Positions 44,177-53,223 are shown, counted from the stretch's first letter. The stretch is 64,000 nt of DNA from Erythrobacteraceae bacterium (GCA_027486035.1 JAIXPX010000047.1:1-64000), one strand, 5' to 3'. The notes: generated from the sequence alone by a model not told the origin. A program made the numbers and translations.

Positions 44177-45220
44177 ATGGGCCGACGACCCTCCCGTGCC
44201 GGACATCCGGCGCTCTCGCCCGATCCGCGTGGCATTCCGGTCCAGCGGCGCGCCCGCATCGACCTGACCTTCGAGAACCAGGCCCTGCTCGGGCCGCTGT
44301 TCGGCCAGTTCGACGCCAATCTGGTGCAGGTGGAGAACCGGCTCGGGGTCTATATCCACGCCCGCGGGCATCAGGTGGTGATCGAGGGGCCCGAGGACGA
44401 CGTCGCCCGGGCGCGCGAGACGCTCAAGACCATGTATGATCGGCTGGCGCGGGGCGAGGCGCTCGACAGCGGGGCGATCGAAAGCTTGATCGCCATGTCC
44501 GCTGAACCCACGCTCGAAGGGATCATTGCGGGCGACATGGGCGCTCCGCCGATCATGATCCGCACGCGCAAGAAGACGATCGTCCCGCGCTCATCGACGC
44601 AGATCGAATATATGCGCAGCCTTGCCAAGGACGACATCATCTTCGCGCTCGGTCCGGCGGGGACCGGCAAGACCTATATTGCCGTCGCCCAGGCCGTGAG
44701 CCAGCTGATCAGCGGCTCGGTGCAGCGCCTCATCCTCTCGCGTCCGGCGGTCGAGGCGGGGGAGAAACTGGGCTTCCTCCCCGGCGACATGAAGGAGAAG
44801 GTCGATCCCTATCTGCGCCCGCTCTACGACGCCTTGAACGACTGCATGCCGCCCGAACAGGTCGAGCGGCGGCTGGCGAACGGCGAGATCGAGATCGCGC
44901 CGATCGCCTTCATGCGCGGGCGCACGCTCGCCGACAGTTTCATCATCCTCGACGAGGCGCAGAACACCACGCGCGAGCAGATGAAGATGTTCCTCACCCG
45001 CTTCGGCCAGAACAGCCGCATGGTGATCTGCGGCGATCCGCGGCAGGTCGACATTCCGGGGGGTCCGAACATGAGCGGCCTCAACGATGCGGTGCAGCGC
45101 CTGGAGGGCGTCGAAGGCTTCGGCACGATCCGCTTCACCGCCGCCGACGTGGTGCGCCACCCGATCGTGGGCCGCATCGTCGAGGCCTATGAAGGCAAGG
45201 ACGAGGAAGCAGGGGGCTAG
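44177..45220 (+). CDS. ybeZ: PhoH family protein (PhoH-like ATPase)
   Basis: A 347-residue ATPase of the PhoH/YbeZ group. The N-terminal KH-like segment ([30 protein letters not shown]) precedes the P-loop ATPase: Walker [38 protein letters not shown] and Walker [22 protein letters not shown]. It acts with YbeY in RNA metabolism, probably as a helicase. Start ATG 44177 is chosen for length and the AAAGGAAC upstream; an open frame extends 57 codons further with no family likeness. In this genome ybeY lies 1.8 kb downstream, after the zinc module. Confidence 0.94.
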   Translation: MGRRPSRAGHPALSPDPRGIPVQRRARIDLTFENQALLGPLFGQFDANLVQVENRLGVYIHARGHQVVIEGPEDDVARARETLKTMYDRLARGEALDSGAIESLIAMSAEPTLEGIIAGDMGAPPIMIRTRKKTIVPRSSTQIEYMRSLAKDDIIFALGPAGTGKTYIAVAQAVSQLISGSVQRLILSRPAVEAGEKLGFLPGDMKEKVDPYLRPLYDALNDCMPPEQVERRLANGEIEIAPIAFMRGRTLADSFIILDEAQNTTREQMKMFLTRFGQNSRMVICGDPRQVDIPGGPNMSGLNDAVQRLEGVEGFGTIRFTAADVVRHPIVGRIVEAYEGKDEEAGG

Positions 45221-45235
45221 AGCACTTTCCGACCA

Positions 45236-45252
45236 ATCTGGGTCACCCAGAT
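45236..45252. terminator. Short hairpin between phoH and zigA
   Basis: ATCTGGG-TCA-CCCAGAT, a perfect 7-bp stem with 3-base loop, 16 bases after the phoH stop and 23 before the stop of the minus-strand GTPase. Located between convergent genes, it is placed as a terminator would be; no T-run follows on either strand. Confidence 0.5.
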
Positions 45253-45274
45253 CGGCCCGTCCCCGCTGGGCGCG

Positions 45275-46513
45275 TCAGGCAGGTTCCAGCGTCGTCTGCG
45301 CCTCGCCCCATGCGGGGAAGGGGTCGTTGAGCTGCTCCCACTTTTCGGGCGTGAATTTGTCCGTCGGCACCAGACACGCGTCGAGCGCCTTGGTGATCGC
45401 CGCCTGGTCGAGCCCGATGCCGATGAACACCAGCTCCTGGCGCCGGTCGCCCCACACCGCGTCCCAGTGGCGGATCACGAATTCCTCGAAGGTGCCGTCA
45501 TCGGGCCAGCGGTTCTTGGGGACAGCGGCCCACCAGCGCCCCATGCGGCTGACGGTCTTCTGGTGCCCGGCAATCGCCAGCTCGCCGAGGAATTCGCTGC
45601 GGGTGGCGAGCCAGAAGTACCCCTTGGCGCGGATCACCTTATCGAGCGTGTCCCCGGTCAGAAAGCGGTAGAACATCGCCGGGTGGAACGGCCTGCGGGC
45701 GCGATAGACGAAGCTTTCGACGCCATATTCCTCGCTTTCGGGCCGGTGGCTGGCGTAGTCGTAGAGCTCCTTCATCCACAGCGGGTGCTGTTCGGAACGC
45801 TCCTCGTCATAAAGGCCGGTGTCGAGGATGGTATCGAGCGCCACCTTGCCGAAATCGGCCTCCACGATGCGCGCATCGGCGTTCAGTGAGGCGACCACCT
45901 GCTTGACCGTGGCGAGCTGTTCGGGGCTGACGGCGCTGGCCTTGTTGACGATCACCACATCGGCGAATTCGATCTGTTCGACCAACAGGCCCACAAGGCT
46001 GCGATCAGCGCCTTCGCCCGCCGTTTCGCCTCGTGCAGAGAGCAGATCGGTGCTCGAATAATCGGCCAGCAGGTTGAGCGCGTCCACCACGGTCACCATC
46101 GTATCGAGCCGTGCGACATCGCCGAGGCATTCGTCATGTTCGTCGCGGAACGAGAAGGTGGCGGCCACCGGGAGGGGTTCGGAAATCCCGGTGCTTTCGA
46201 TCACGAGGTAATCGAAGCGGCCTTCCTCTGCCAGCTTGCGCACTTCCTTCAGCAAGTCATCGCGCAGGGTGCAGCAGATGCAGCCATTGGTCATCTCGAC
46301 CAGCGTTTCCTCCGCGCGGGACAGCGCCGCCTCGCCCCCGCGCACCAGATCGGCGTCGATGTTCACCTCGCTCATGTCGTTGACGATCACCGCGACCCGC
46401 TTGCCTTCGCGGTTGGCGAGGATGTGGTTGAGGAGCGTCGTCTTGCCTGCCCCGAGAAAGCCGGAGAGCACGGTGACGGGAAGGCGGAGGTCGGATGAGG
46501 GGCGGTTGGTCAT
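45275..46513 (-). CDS. zigA: COG0523 GTP-binding metallochaperone, ZigA-like
   Basis: A 412-residue P-loop GTPase of the CobW/COG0523 family. [16 protein letters not shown] (about 17-32) is the Walker A, the metal motif GCICC (Cys78, Cys80, Cys81; CxCC) follows, then [14 protein letters not shown] and VIVNKASAV (NKxD-like). The CobW_C domain ends with [22 protein letters not shown] and [16 protein letters not shown], which match the ZigA zinc-stress subgroup. These load Zn into client enzymes when zinc is scarce. The start codon faces merC across a Zur-box-like palindrome. The gene interrupts the phoH-ybeY pairing and is on the opposite strand. Confidence 0.88.
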   Translation of the reverse strand: MTNRPSSDLRLPVTVLSGFLGAGKTTLLNHILANREGKRVAVIVNDMSEVNIDADLVRGGEAALSRAEETLVEMTNGCICCTLRDDLLKEVRKLAEEGRFDYLVIESTGISEPLPVAATFSFRDEHDECLGDVARLDTMVTVVDALNLLADYSSTDLLSARGETAGEGADRSLVGLLVEQIEFADVVIVNKASAVSPEQLATVKQVVASLNADARIVEADFGKVALDTILDTGLYDEERSEQHPLWMKELYDYASHRPESEEYGVESFVYRARRPFHPAMFYRFLTGDTLDKVIRAKGYFWLATRSEFLGELAIAGHQKTVSRMGRWWAAVPKNRWPDDGTFEEFVIRHWDAVWGDRRQELVFIGIGLDQAAITKALDACLVPTDKFTPEKWEQLNDPFPAWGEAQTTLEPA

Positions 46514-46558
46514 GCGTTGTCCTGCCGGGTTGCACTTGTATCGAAGGCACATCTTCTT

Positions 46559-46575
46559 ATGTAACATTGTATCAT
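46559..46575. promoter_or_regulatory. Zur-box-like operator between zigA and merC
   Basis: ATGTAACATTGTATCAT, a 17-base palindrome with 6 of 8 arm positions matching (ATGTAACA / TGTATCAT around a T), 46 bases upstream of the zigA ATG and 20 upstream of the merC-like ATG. Spacing and ATG..ACA/TGT..CAT symmetry resemble the Zur operators of alphaproteobacteria, which repress COG0523 genes in zinc sufficiency. The region is markedly AT-rich. The regulator gene itself is not in the window (the Fur at 50312 is the iron type by context). Confidence 0.65.
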
Positions 46576-46594
46576 TGCGCAATAGGGGCAGCAT

Positions 46595-46987
46595 ATGTCA
46601 GGATCAGCAGCCAGCGCCAACGAGGAGGCGCCATGGCACCGCTTGGGGATGGGGCTTTCCATGCTGTGCCTGCTGCATTGCCTTGCCCTGCCTTGGCTGG
46701 TGGCGAGCCTGCCGATCGCCATCCTCGGGGCATTGCCTGACAGCTTGCGAGAAAGCGCTTGGGTGCACGCTGCGCTGATCGCCCCGGTGCTGCTGGTGAG
46801 CGGGCCGGTGCTGCTGCGCGGACGGCCGGGTGTCATGCTGACCACCCTGGTGCTGGGTGCCTTGGCGGCGCTTGTCGGCGGCCTGTTTGTCATGGACGAG
46901 ACGGCCGAACGGGCGCTTACCGTAACCGGCTCGGCGCTCATCATGGTCGCACACGCCGCAAGGCTGAGGTCACGTCATCCGCATTGA
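46595..46987 (+). CDS. MerC domain-containing inner-membrane protein
   Basis: A 130-residue membrane protein with four hydrophobic helices (about 19-34, 36-47, 61-73, 83-98) and the MerC-type Cys pair [11 protein letters not shown] near residues 24-28. The second Cys pair of the mercury transporter is absent. MerC-like proteins without mer operons are usually linked to zinc: here the gene is divergent from the ZigA-like GTPase, sharing a Zur-type operator. Likely role: metal entry or handling. It lies 57 bases before ybeY on the same strand. Confidence 0.82.
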   Translation: MSGSAASANEEAPWHRLGMGLSMLCLLHCLALPWLVASLPIAILGALPDSLRESAWVHAALIAPVLLVSGPVLLRGRPGVMLTTLVLGALAALVGGLFVMDETAERALTVTGSALIMVAHAARLRSRHPH

Positions 46988-47043
46988 CCCGTGCTCGGGC
47001 CGATTTTGCATGCCCCGGGTTTTGCGGCTAAGGGCGCGCGGCC

Positions 47044-47523
47044 ATGGACCTGGACATCGACATCGAAGATTGGCCTGCCGGTGATTGGGAGGCGCTCGCG
47101 ACACGCGCCGCCGCCGCTGTGAGCGAGGGCGAGCCGCTGCTCGCCAATCCACGCCTGATCGCCAGCCTGCTGTTCACCTCCGACGCGGAAGTCCACACGC
47201 TCAACCGCGAATGGCGCGAGCGTGACAAGCCCACCAATGTTCTCAGCTTCCCGATGCTGGAGCGCGAGGAGCTGGAAGCACTCGCCCCGGGCGGCCCGCC
47301 CGAAATGCTCGGCGATATCGCGCTCGCCTACGAAACCTGCGCGCGTGAGGCGGCGGAGAAGGGCGTTACGCTGGAAGCCCACGCGACCCATCTGATCGTC
47401 CACGGCCTGCTCCATCTGGCCGGTCACGACCATGTCGACAGCGACGAACAGGCCGAGGCGATGGAGGCACTGGAGACCCGGATACTTGCCAAACTGGGCA
47501 TCGCTGACCCATATGGCGATTGA
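47044..47523 (+). CDS. ybeY: Endoribonuclease YbeY (rRNA maturation)
   Basis: A 159-residue single-strand-specific metal-dependent RNase that processes the 16S 3' end and works in ribosome quality control. The zinc-site motif HGLLHLAGHDH is at residues 120-130, PTNVLSFPMLE near 64-75, and LGDIALAYETC near 95-106. It is followed by corC after 27 bases. In the usual order it directly follows phoH; here the zinc module lies between them. The start (MDLDIDIEDWP) is at ATG 47044. Confidence 0.95.
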   Translation: MDLDIDIEDWPAGDWEALATRAAAAVSEGEPLLANPRLIASLLFTSDAEVHTLNREWRERDKPTNVLSFPMLEREELEALAPGGPPEMLGDIALAYETCAREAAEKGVTLEAHATHLIVHGLLHLAGHDHVDSDEQAEAMEALETRILAKLGIADPYGD

Positions 47524-47550
47524 AACCGCTTAGGAGCCACAAGCAAGGCC

Positions 47551-48483
47551 ATGGCCGATTCCCATTCGTCGGCGTCCCAAACCGGAGACGCGGACAGTAG
47601 TAACGGGCTGTGGCCCGCCTTGCGCAAGATTCTCGGGCTGGAAGGCGCGCGCTCCCTGCGCGAGCAGCTCGAGGAAGCGATCGACGAGCACGAGGACGAG
47701 AACGGCGGCTCGGGCAGCGACGAGGCTGGCGGCAAGGCCGGTGGAGACCTGTCGCGGGTCGAGCGGCAGATGCTGCGCAACCTCCTCCACTTCTCCGAAC
47801 ATGATGCCGACGATGTGGCCGTGCCGCGCGGCGAGATCATCGCTGTCGAGGCCTCGATCAGCTGGGAGGAGATGGTTGCGGCCTTCTCCGAGCATGGCCA
47901 TTCGCGCATGCCGGTCTATCGCGAGACGCTCGACCAGGTGATTGGGATGATCCACATCAAGGACGTCTTCCCCTTCCTTGCCAACGGCACGCCGCCGCCC
48001 GCCGACTGGACCACGCTGATGCGCCAGCCGCTCTATGTGCCCCAGGCGCGCGGTGCGCTCGACGTGCTTGCCGACATGCGCACCCAGCGCGTCCATCTTG
48101 CCATCGTGCTCGACGAGTTCTCGGGCACCGATGGGCTGATCACCATCGAGGATCTGGTCGAGGAAATCGTCGGCGAGATCGAGGACGAGCATGACGAGAC
48201 GCCGCAGGAGCTGATCTCCCCCATCGGCGAGGGCATGTGGGATTGCGACGCGCGCGCCGAGCTTGAGGACATTGCCGAACGGATCGATCCGCGCCTTGCC
48301 GAGGTGGCCGAGAGCGTGGACACGCTCGGAGGGCTTGCCTTTGTCCTGGCCGAGGCGGTGCCGGCGGTGGGGACGGTGCTGGAGCACCCGAGCGGCTGGC
48401 GGATCGAGGTGACCGCAGGCGACGAGACGCATGTCACCCGTCTCCGGCTGCATCCGCCACGGCCCGAGGAAGAGGTGCACTAG
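47551..48483 (+). CDS. corC: CBS-domain protein of the CorC/HlyC (hemolysin) family
   Basis: A 310-residue cytoplasmic protein with an acidic, low-complexity insert (about 45-68, Glu/Asp/Gly/Ser-rich). Two CBS domains follow (about 88-205: VPRGEIIAVEASISWEEMVAAFSEHGHSRMPVY and IDQVIGMIHIKDVF), then a CorC_HlyC domain ending in RLHPPRPEEEVH. CorC proteins modulate Mg/Co efflux. In the common order this gene precedes lnt (apolipoprotein N-acyltransferase); here lnt is missing and a LysR regulator follows instead. It follows ybeY by 27 bases. Confidence 0.92.
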   Translation: MADSHSSASQTGDADSSNGLWPALRKILGLEGARSLREQLEEAIDEHEDENGGSGSDEAGGKAGGDLSRVERQMLRNLLHFSEHDADDVAVPRGEIIAVEASISWEEMVAAFSEHGHSRMPVYRETLDQVIGMIHIKDVFPFLANGTPPPADWTTLMRQPLYVPQARGALDVLADMRTQRVHLAIVLDEFSGTDGLITIEDLVEEIVGEIEDEHDETPQELISPIGEGMWDCDARAELEDIAERIDPRLAEVAESVDTLGGLAFVLAEAVPAVGTVLEHPSGWRIEVTAGDETHVTRLRLHPPRPEEEVH

Positions 48484-48577
48484 GCGCAACTTTTCGCCTT
48501 TCCACGCATTTCTTCTTCGATTTTTTGCATCCGATCGGCGGATCGCGCGTATCTGCTCCTATCCTAGGAGAAAATCC

Positions 48578-49462
48578 ATGCCTGCACGCCGCCTGCCTCC
48601 CTTGCGCGCCCTCGAGGCCTTCATGCGCACCGTGCGTCTTGGATCGGCGCGGGCTGCGGCCGAGGAGATCGGCCTCAGCCCCTCGGCCCTGTCGCGCCGG
48701 ATCAGCAATCTGGAAGAGTTCGTCGGCAAGAAGCTGTTCACCCGCGCGCGCCAGTCGATGCAGCTCACCGACGAGGGCCAGGCCTTCTACGAGGCGGTGA
48801 ACCCGCACATGGAAGCGCTTGCCCGTGCGGTGGAGAGCCAGTCGGACAACATCGCGCTGCTGCGCCTCAGGCTCGGCGTGCTGCCGATGTTCGGCAGCCA
48901 GCGGCTGTTTCCGCGCCTCGGCGAGCTTCGCAAGCGCCACCCGCTGCTGCACATCGACATCGACACCGCGCCGCATCTGGAAGACCGCGTGGGCGACACG
49001 CTCGATGCCGCGATCATCCTCTCGCGCGGGCCTGCCAGCGGCCTCCACGCGGTGCGGCTTGACCACAATCTCGTCCACGCGATCTGTTCCAAGGACACCG
49101 CCCGCAGCATCGGTCCCGACATCACCCCCCAAGCGATGGCCAAGCAGACTTTCCTCATCCACAACGAGCTGCCCGAGAGCTTCCAGGCGTGGAAGAAGGC
49201 CAATGGGCTGGAGCAGATGGATCCGGCCGCGATCGACCATTACGATTCGGGCGCGCTGATGCTCGAGGCGGCCGCGCAGGGCCTTGGCATCGCGATCATG
49301 CACGACGATCACCTGCGCCGCGCCAATGACAACCGGCTGACCAACCTGCCCGGCAAGCCCGTCGAGAGTCCCTATTCCTACTGGTTCGTCTGCAAGCCTG
49401 TGGCGCTGGAGAGCCGCCCGGTGCGGATCTTCCACGACTGGCTGGTCAGGGCAGGGCTTTAA
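48578..49462 (+). CDS. LysR-family transcriptional regulator
   Basis: A 294-residue LTTR. The N-terminal winged helix (LPPLRALEAFMRTVRLGSARAAAEEIGLSPSALSRRISNLEEFVGKKLF, about 6-55) is GcvA-like, with the unusual RISNLEE recognition turn; the substrate-binding domain fills the rest, ending RIFHDWLVRAGL. TAGGAGAAAATCC gives a good Shine-Dalgarno. It stands where lnt would be in the normal gene order and ends tail to tail with the acyltransferase gene (4-base stop overlap). Target and ligand unknown. Confidence 0.92.
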   Translation: MPARRLPPLRALEAFMRTVRLGSARAAAEEIGLSPSALSRRISNLEEFVGKKLFTRARQSMQLTDEGQAFYEAVNPHMEALARAVESQSDNIALLRLRLGVLPMFGSQRLFPRLGELRKRHPLLHIDIDTAPHLEDRVGDTLDAAIILSRGPASGLHAVRLDHNLVHAICSKDTARSIGPDITPQAMAKQTFLIHNELPESFQAWKKANGLEQMDPAAIDHYDSGALMLEAAAQGLGIAIMHDDHLRRANDNRLTNLPGKPVESPYSYWFVCKPVALESRPVRIFHDWLVRAGL

Positions 49463-50319
49463 CCTGCGCTCTCGGTCTTGGGCTCGTAACGCACTGGCGC
49501 CACGCTGTGCGCGAAGGGGCGCAGGGGTTTGCCGAGGATGTCCACCAGCGCCTCTTCTATCCGGCGCCGGGATTCCTGGCTGATTGCCTTGCGCCCGCGG
49601 AAATCCTCGGGGCTGAAGGGTTCGAGGAAGTGGAGGCGCAGGCGGAAGCTGCCCCTGCGCGACAGAACGCGCTTGGCGTTGTTGACCCCGCCTTCCTCGC
49701 CGATCCAGCCGATCCACTCGGCAACCGGACCGTAGTCGATGATCACCGGCTGCACGAGCACGCCTTGCGGCGGCGGCTCGAGGACCGAGAGCATCGAGGT
49801 CTTGAACGGCAGCAGCGACTGGCCGTCCGTGGTGGTGCCTTCGGGGAAGACGGTGACCGACCAGTTGTCGACCAGCGCCTCCTTCAGCGTGTTGATCTGT
49901 TCGGCCACGCCCATCCGGTGCTCGCGCTTGACGAAGACCGTGCGGTTGAGGCTTGCAAGCCAACCGACAACCGGCGCTTCGGCAAGCTCGGCCTTGGCGA
50001 CGAAAGCCGTCCCGCTCGCGCCGGCCAGAGCGAGGATGTCGAGCCAGGAGACGTGGTTGGCGACGAAAAACACGTCGCGCTTCAGATGCGTGCCGATCAC
50101 CTCGACCCGCGCGCCGCAGACCCTGGCGGCATAGCGCAGGAACAGCATCGGGAAGGGAGAGCCGTAGGCGAAGGCGCGGTAGAGGAAGTGGAGCGGCACG
50201 AACACCAGCACCAGGCCGATCAGCCCGGCAGCGCGCAGGGCGAGGCGCAGCCAGCCGGCAGGCGAGACAGGCGTGCTCTCGCCCCGCGCCGCCGCTGCCC
50301 GGATATCTGCCTCAGTCAT
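49459..50319 (-). CDS. plsC: 1-acyl-sn-glycerol-3-phosphate acyltransferase (PlsC-like)
   Basis: A 286-residue membrane-associated lysophospholipid acyltransferase. One hydrophobic N-terminal segment (about 22-47), then the acceptor motif NHVSWLD (HX4D) near residue 87 and FPEGTTTDG near 157, which binds glycerol-3-phosphate. Family members make phosphatidic acid or ornithine-lipid precursors; the substrate is not fixed by sequence. The ATG overlaps the fur gene by 8 bases (fur stop at 50312, plsC start at 50319), giving the fur-plsC arrangement usual in alphaproteobacteria. It converges on the LysR gene. Confidence 0.92.
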   Translation of the reverse strand: MTEADIRAAAARGESTPVSPAGWLRLALRAAGLIGLVLVFVPLHFLYRAFAYGSPFPMLFLRYAARVCGARVEVIGTHLKRDVFFVANHVSWLDILALAGASGTAFVAKAELAEAPVVGWLASLNRTVFVKREHRMGVAEQINTLKEALVDNWSVTVFPEGTTTDGQSLLPFKTSMLSVLEPPPQGVLVQPVIIDYGPVAEWIGWIGEEGGVNNAKRVLSRRGSFRLRLHFLEPFSPEDFRGRKAISQESRRRIEEALVDILGKPLRPFAHSVAPVRYEPKTESAG

Positions 50320-50746
50320 TGCGCGACAGGCGCACGCCGTAGAGCTCCATGCGGTGATCGACGAGGCGGTAGCCGAGCCTTTCGGCGATCTGGCGCTGGA
50401 GCGCCTCGACCTCCGGATCGACGAATTCCACGACCTTGCCGGTCTCGACGTCGATCAGGTGATCGTGATGCGCCTCTGGCACCGGCTCGTAACGCGAGCG
50501 GCCATCGCCGAAATCGTGGCGGTCAAGGATGCCTGCTTCCTCGAACAGCCGGACCGTGCGGTAGACGGTTGCGATCGAGATGCGCGGATCGACGGCTGCT
50601 GCCCGGGTGTGAAGCAGTTCGACATCGGGGTGATCATCGCTTTCCGAAAGCACCTTGGCGATCACCCGGCGCTGTTCGGTAATGCGCAGGCCCTTTTCGG
50701 CGCACAATTGCTCGAGATCGATTTTCTGGTTCAACACAGGCTCCAT
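50312..50746 (-). CDS. fur: Ferric uptake regulator Fur
   Basis: A 144-residue Fur-family metalloregulator. The winged helix DLEQLCAEKGLRITEQRRVIAKVL is at residues 9-32, then ISIATVYRTVRLFEEAGI, and the metal-site HHDHLIDVETGKVVEFVDPEV. The CxxC structural zinc motif is absent, as in many alphaproteobacterial Fur proteins. Start ATG 50746 (MEPVLNQKIDLEQL); an ATG seven codons upstream is also in frame. It sits with plsC and downstream of rimI, the standard fur neighbourhood, which favours iron or manganese regulation over zinc. Confidence 0.93.
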   Translation of the reverse strand: MEPVLNQKIDLEQLCAEKGLRITEQRRVIAKVLSESDDHPDVELLHTRAAAVDPRISIATVYRTVRLFEEAGILDRHDFGDGRSRYEPVPEAHHDHLIDVETGKVVEFVDPEVEALQRQIAERLGYRLVDHRMELYGVRLSRND

Positions 50747-50876
50747 CGCCAGGTGCGGGCGCTTCATGAGGGAAGGCGGCCGCCCCAAAACAGGACAGCC
50801 CCACCCCTACAGGGATGAGGCTGCTTGCTCAAGCGGGCCTGCCGCCCCTTTTAACAGGGCGGCACGAAGGCCATGC

Positions 50877-51326
50877 TCAGGCGGTCTTCTTGGCGCGGCG
50901 CGCCTTGGGCGCGGGCGTGCCGGGCTTGCGGCCGAGGCCGATCTTCTTGGCCAGATCGCGGCGCTTTTCGGCGTAGTTTGGGGCGACCATCGGATAGTCG
51001 GCCGCCAGACCCCAGCGCGCACGGTATTCTTCCGGGCTCATGTTGTAATTGGTGCGAAGATAGCGCTTGAGCATCTTGAGCTTCTTGCCGTCTTCAAGGC
51101 ACACGATGTATTCGGGCTTGACCGAATTGCGGATCGCGACGGCAGGCTGAGGCTTGGCTTCTTCAACCACCGGCGTCTCGCCAAGATTGGCAAGCGCAGC
51201 ATAGACGTTGGTGATGAGCGAAGGCAAATCAGCTACCGCCACATCATTGTTGCTCACATGTGCAGCGACGATATCGCTGGTCAGCGTGATCAGAGTTTCT
51301 TTCATATCGATTTCCAGATCTTGCAT
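50877..51326 (-). CDS. mucR: Ros/MucR family transcriptional regulator lacking canonical zinc ligands
   Basis: A 149-residue H-NS-like regulator of the Ros/MucR family. The N-terminal oligomerisation helices (METLITLTSDIVAAHV-type; here MKETLITLTSDIVAAHVSNN) precede the zinc-finger-like domain PEYIVCLEDGKKLKMLKRYL. In Ros the ligands are Cys-Cys-His-His; the equivalents here are Cys76, Asp79, Tyr89 and Asn93, so the metal is probably not bound, as in the zinc-less Ml proteins of Mesorhizobium. The C-terminus is Lys/Arg-rich (KARRAKKTA). GAGGAACTC precedes ATG 51326. It lies between fur and rimI. Confidence 0.9.
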   Translation of the reverse strand: MQDLEIDMKETLITLTSDIVAAHVSNNDVAVADLPSLITNVYAALANLGETPVVEEAKPQPAVAIRNSVKPEYIVCLEDGKKLKMLKRYLRTNYNMSPEEYRARWGLAADYPMVAPNYAEKRRDLAKKIGLGRKPGTPAPKARRAKKTA

Positions 51327-51438
51327 GAGTTCCTCGCGCCCTCGGTTCGGCTTGCACCGGTTACTGTGCCATGGCCCACAATGGGGAATTTGGCAACTGG
51401 TCTGGCTACAATTCCGCAAAAGTACGTTGAACTGGATG

Positions 51439-51936
51439 CTATTGGATAGACCGAGCGAAAGTAATCGCATCAATCCGCTCTCCATTAGCCATGCGGTAAT
51501 AGTTTCTGCGCTCGCCGATCGGTTCGAAACCGAACTTGCGATAGAGGTGGATAGCCGGGTTGCCGCGCCGCATCTCCAGGAAGATCCGCGCTGTGCCCCT
51601 GGCAAGGGCGGCAGCGAAGAGCTGTTCGATCAGCGCCGCGCCCACGCCGCGCCGCCGCGCATCGGGGCTCACGGCGATCAGCAGCAGCTCTTCCTCGTCA
51701 AGCACATGGCGGGTCAGCACGAAGCCGGCCGGCGCCCCGGTCTCGCCGGCGCTGTCGGGGATCGCGGCGCCCGCGGCATCGACAACGAGCGCGTGGGTAT
51801 TGGCCAGCAGCAGGGCATCGGCCACCTGCCGGCGGTTCCAGGCCTCGCCATAGGCCGGGTCGAAGGCTGCCTCCATCACCGCCATGATCCGGTCGACAAC
51901 GGCCGACGGGGCGGGGGCGGGGACAGCAGCGGTCAT
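51439..51936 (-). CDS. rimI: Ribosomal-protein-alanine N-acetyltransferase RimI-like
   Basis: GNAT acetyltransferase of 165 residues. LLIAVSPDARRRGVGAALIEQL (about 84-105) is the acetyl-CoA-binding motif A, followed by FLEMRRGNPAIHLYRKFGF, which is the RimI signature. It acetylates the N-terminal Ala of ribosomal protein S18 in E. coli. Its ATG overlaps the tsaB stop (ATGA), the common tsaB-rimI pair. The N-terminus is Pro/Ala-rich and does not align with E. coli RimI. Confidence 0.92.
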   Translation of the reverse strand: MTAAVPAPAPSAVVDRIMAVMEAAFDPAYGEAWNRRQVADALLLANTHALVVDAAGAAIPDSAGETGAPAGFVLTRHVLDEEELLLIAVSPDARRRGVGAALIEQLFAAALARGTARIFLEMRRGNPAIHLYRKFGFEPIGERRNYYRMANGERIDAITFARSIQ

Positions 51937-52565
51937 GCCGTGGTCCGCTCAGCCATGGGCGTGGCGTCGGGTGCGCGCCCATAGATCGGCGCGAGATCCG
52001 GGGTGAGAAGGGCAGCGGGCAGCAAGGGCACGCTGCGGGCATCGGGCAGCCCTTCGATCACCTCGGCCGGAAGGGCCGGATCGAGCGCGGCAAGCGCCGA
52101 AGCGCGATTGCCGGCGAGCAGGGTTTGGCAAGGGCGGCTCCGAGCCGCCGCGGGTGTCAGCGAGCGGGCTTGGTCCAGCGGCAGGCCCTCTGGCCCGAAA
52201 TCCTGCACGAACCACTCGCCGTGCCCTCCGTTGACGCACACTGTCACAGCTGCCCGCGGACGCGCGGCCTGCGCCGCGGCTGCGATCAGCGCGAGGGTCG
52301 GGTAGCCCAGCACCTCTGCATGCCAAGCGAAACCGAGCGCCCGTGCCGTGGCAAGGCCGATGCGCACGCCGGTGAAGCTGCCGGGGCCGAGGCTGACGAG
52401 GATGCGCTCCGATTGTCCCTTCCCCGGCAGTGCGCCGATCATCGGCACCAGGGCCTCGGCATGGCCGCGCCCGATCAGGCGATGCTCATGCGCGATGATC
52501 TCGCCGCCCTCGACAAGGGCGATGCTGCACGCCTCGGAGGCGGTTTCGATCGCGAGCATCCGCAT
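51933..52565 (-). CDS. tsaB: tRNA threonylcarbamoyladenosine biosynthesis protein TsaB
   Basis: A 210-residue ASKHA-fold partner of TsaD and TsaE in making t6A37. MLAIETASEACSIALVE opens the fold, and GRGHAEALVPMIG and the LGPGSFTGVRIGLATARAL motif (about 57-77) are diagnostic. TsaB is the inactive scaffold paralogue of TsaD: the two metal-binding His of TsaD are not kept. The start is MRMLAIETAS at 52565. It is followed by rimI, overlapping by four bases. Confidence 0.94.
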   Translation of the reverse strand: MRMLAIETASEACSIALVEGGEIIAHEHRLIGRGHAEALVPMIGALPGKGQSERILVSLGPGSFTGVRIGLATARALGFAWHAEVLGYPTLALIAAAAQAARPRAAVTVCVNGGHGEWFVQDFGPEGLPLDQARSLTPAAARSRPCQTLLAGNRASALAALDPALPAEVIEGLPDARSVPLLPAALLTPDLAPIYGRAPDATPMAERTTA

Positions 52566-52614
52566 GGACCTCGCCCTGCCTCACGGCTGCGCCCCGCGCA
52601 AGCGGCGAAACGCC

Positions 52615-53223
52615 TCAGGCGAGGGTGTTGAACCTGCCGAAGTCGGGGCGCGGGCTGCGCGCGAAAATGCTGGCGGGGTCGCCATAGCCGATCGAGCAGA
52701 TGAAGTTCACCCGGTGGCGTGGTTCATCGGCGAAGAAGGCGGCATTGACCGCAGCCGGATCAAAACCCGACATCGGCCCGCAATCGAGCCCCAGCGCGCG
52801 CGCCGCGAGCATGAGATAGGCGCCCTGAAGCGCGGAGTTGCGGAAGGCCCCTTCCTCGCGGCCCGCCTCGTTGCCCTCGAACCAGCTCTTGGCGTCGGTG
52901 TGTGGGAAGAGCCAGGGGAGCTCTTCATGAAAGTCGATGTCGTAGCCGATCACCGCAGTGACGGGTGCGGCGAGGACTTTTGCCCTGTTGCCCTCCATCA
53001 CGCATTCGGCGAGCCGGGACTTGGCCTCGGCCGACTTCACCCACACGATCCGCGCCGGCTGCATGTTGGCCGAGGTCGGGGCCATCTTCACAAGATCCCA
53101 GATCGCATGGAGCTGATCATCGGAGACCGGCTTGTCCAGCCAGCCGTTGTAGCTGCGCGCCTCGGTGAAAAGCTGCGCGAGCGCGTCGGGCGAAAGCACC
53201 TGGTCGTGGAACTGCCGGGTCAT
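52615..53223 (-). CDS. Malonic semialdehyde reductase RutE-like (nitroreductase family)
   Basis: A 202-residue FMN-dependent oxidoreductase of the RutE/HadB subgroup: [37 protein letters not shown] (about 22-57), then [38 protein letters not shown] and [16 protein letters not shown]. In pyrimidine degradation (rut) it reduces malonic semialdehyde to 3-hydroxypropionate, but no other rut gene is here. It could act on another aldehyde or enoate. Its ATG overlaps the stop of the NifU-like gene (53220-53223), so it is coupled to it. Confidence 0.88.
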   Translation of the reverse strand: MTRQFHDQVLSPDALAQLFTEARSYNGWLDKPVSDDQLHAIWDLVKMAPTSANMQPARIVWVKSAEAKSRLAECVMEGNRAKVLAAPVTAVIGYDIDFHEELPWLFPHTDAKSWFEGNEAGREEGAFRNSALQGAYLMLAARALGLDCGPMSGFDPAAVNAAFFADEPRHRVNFICSIGYGDPASIFARSPRPDFGRFNTLA

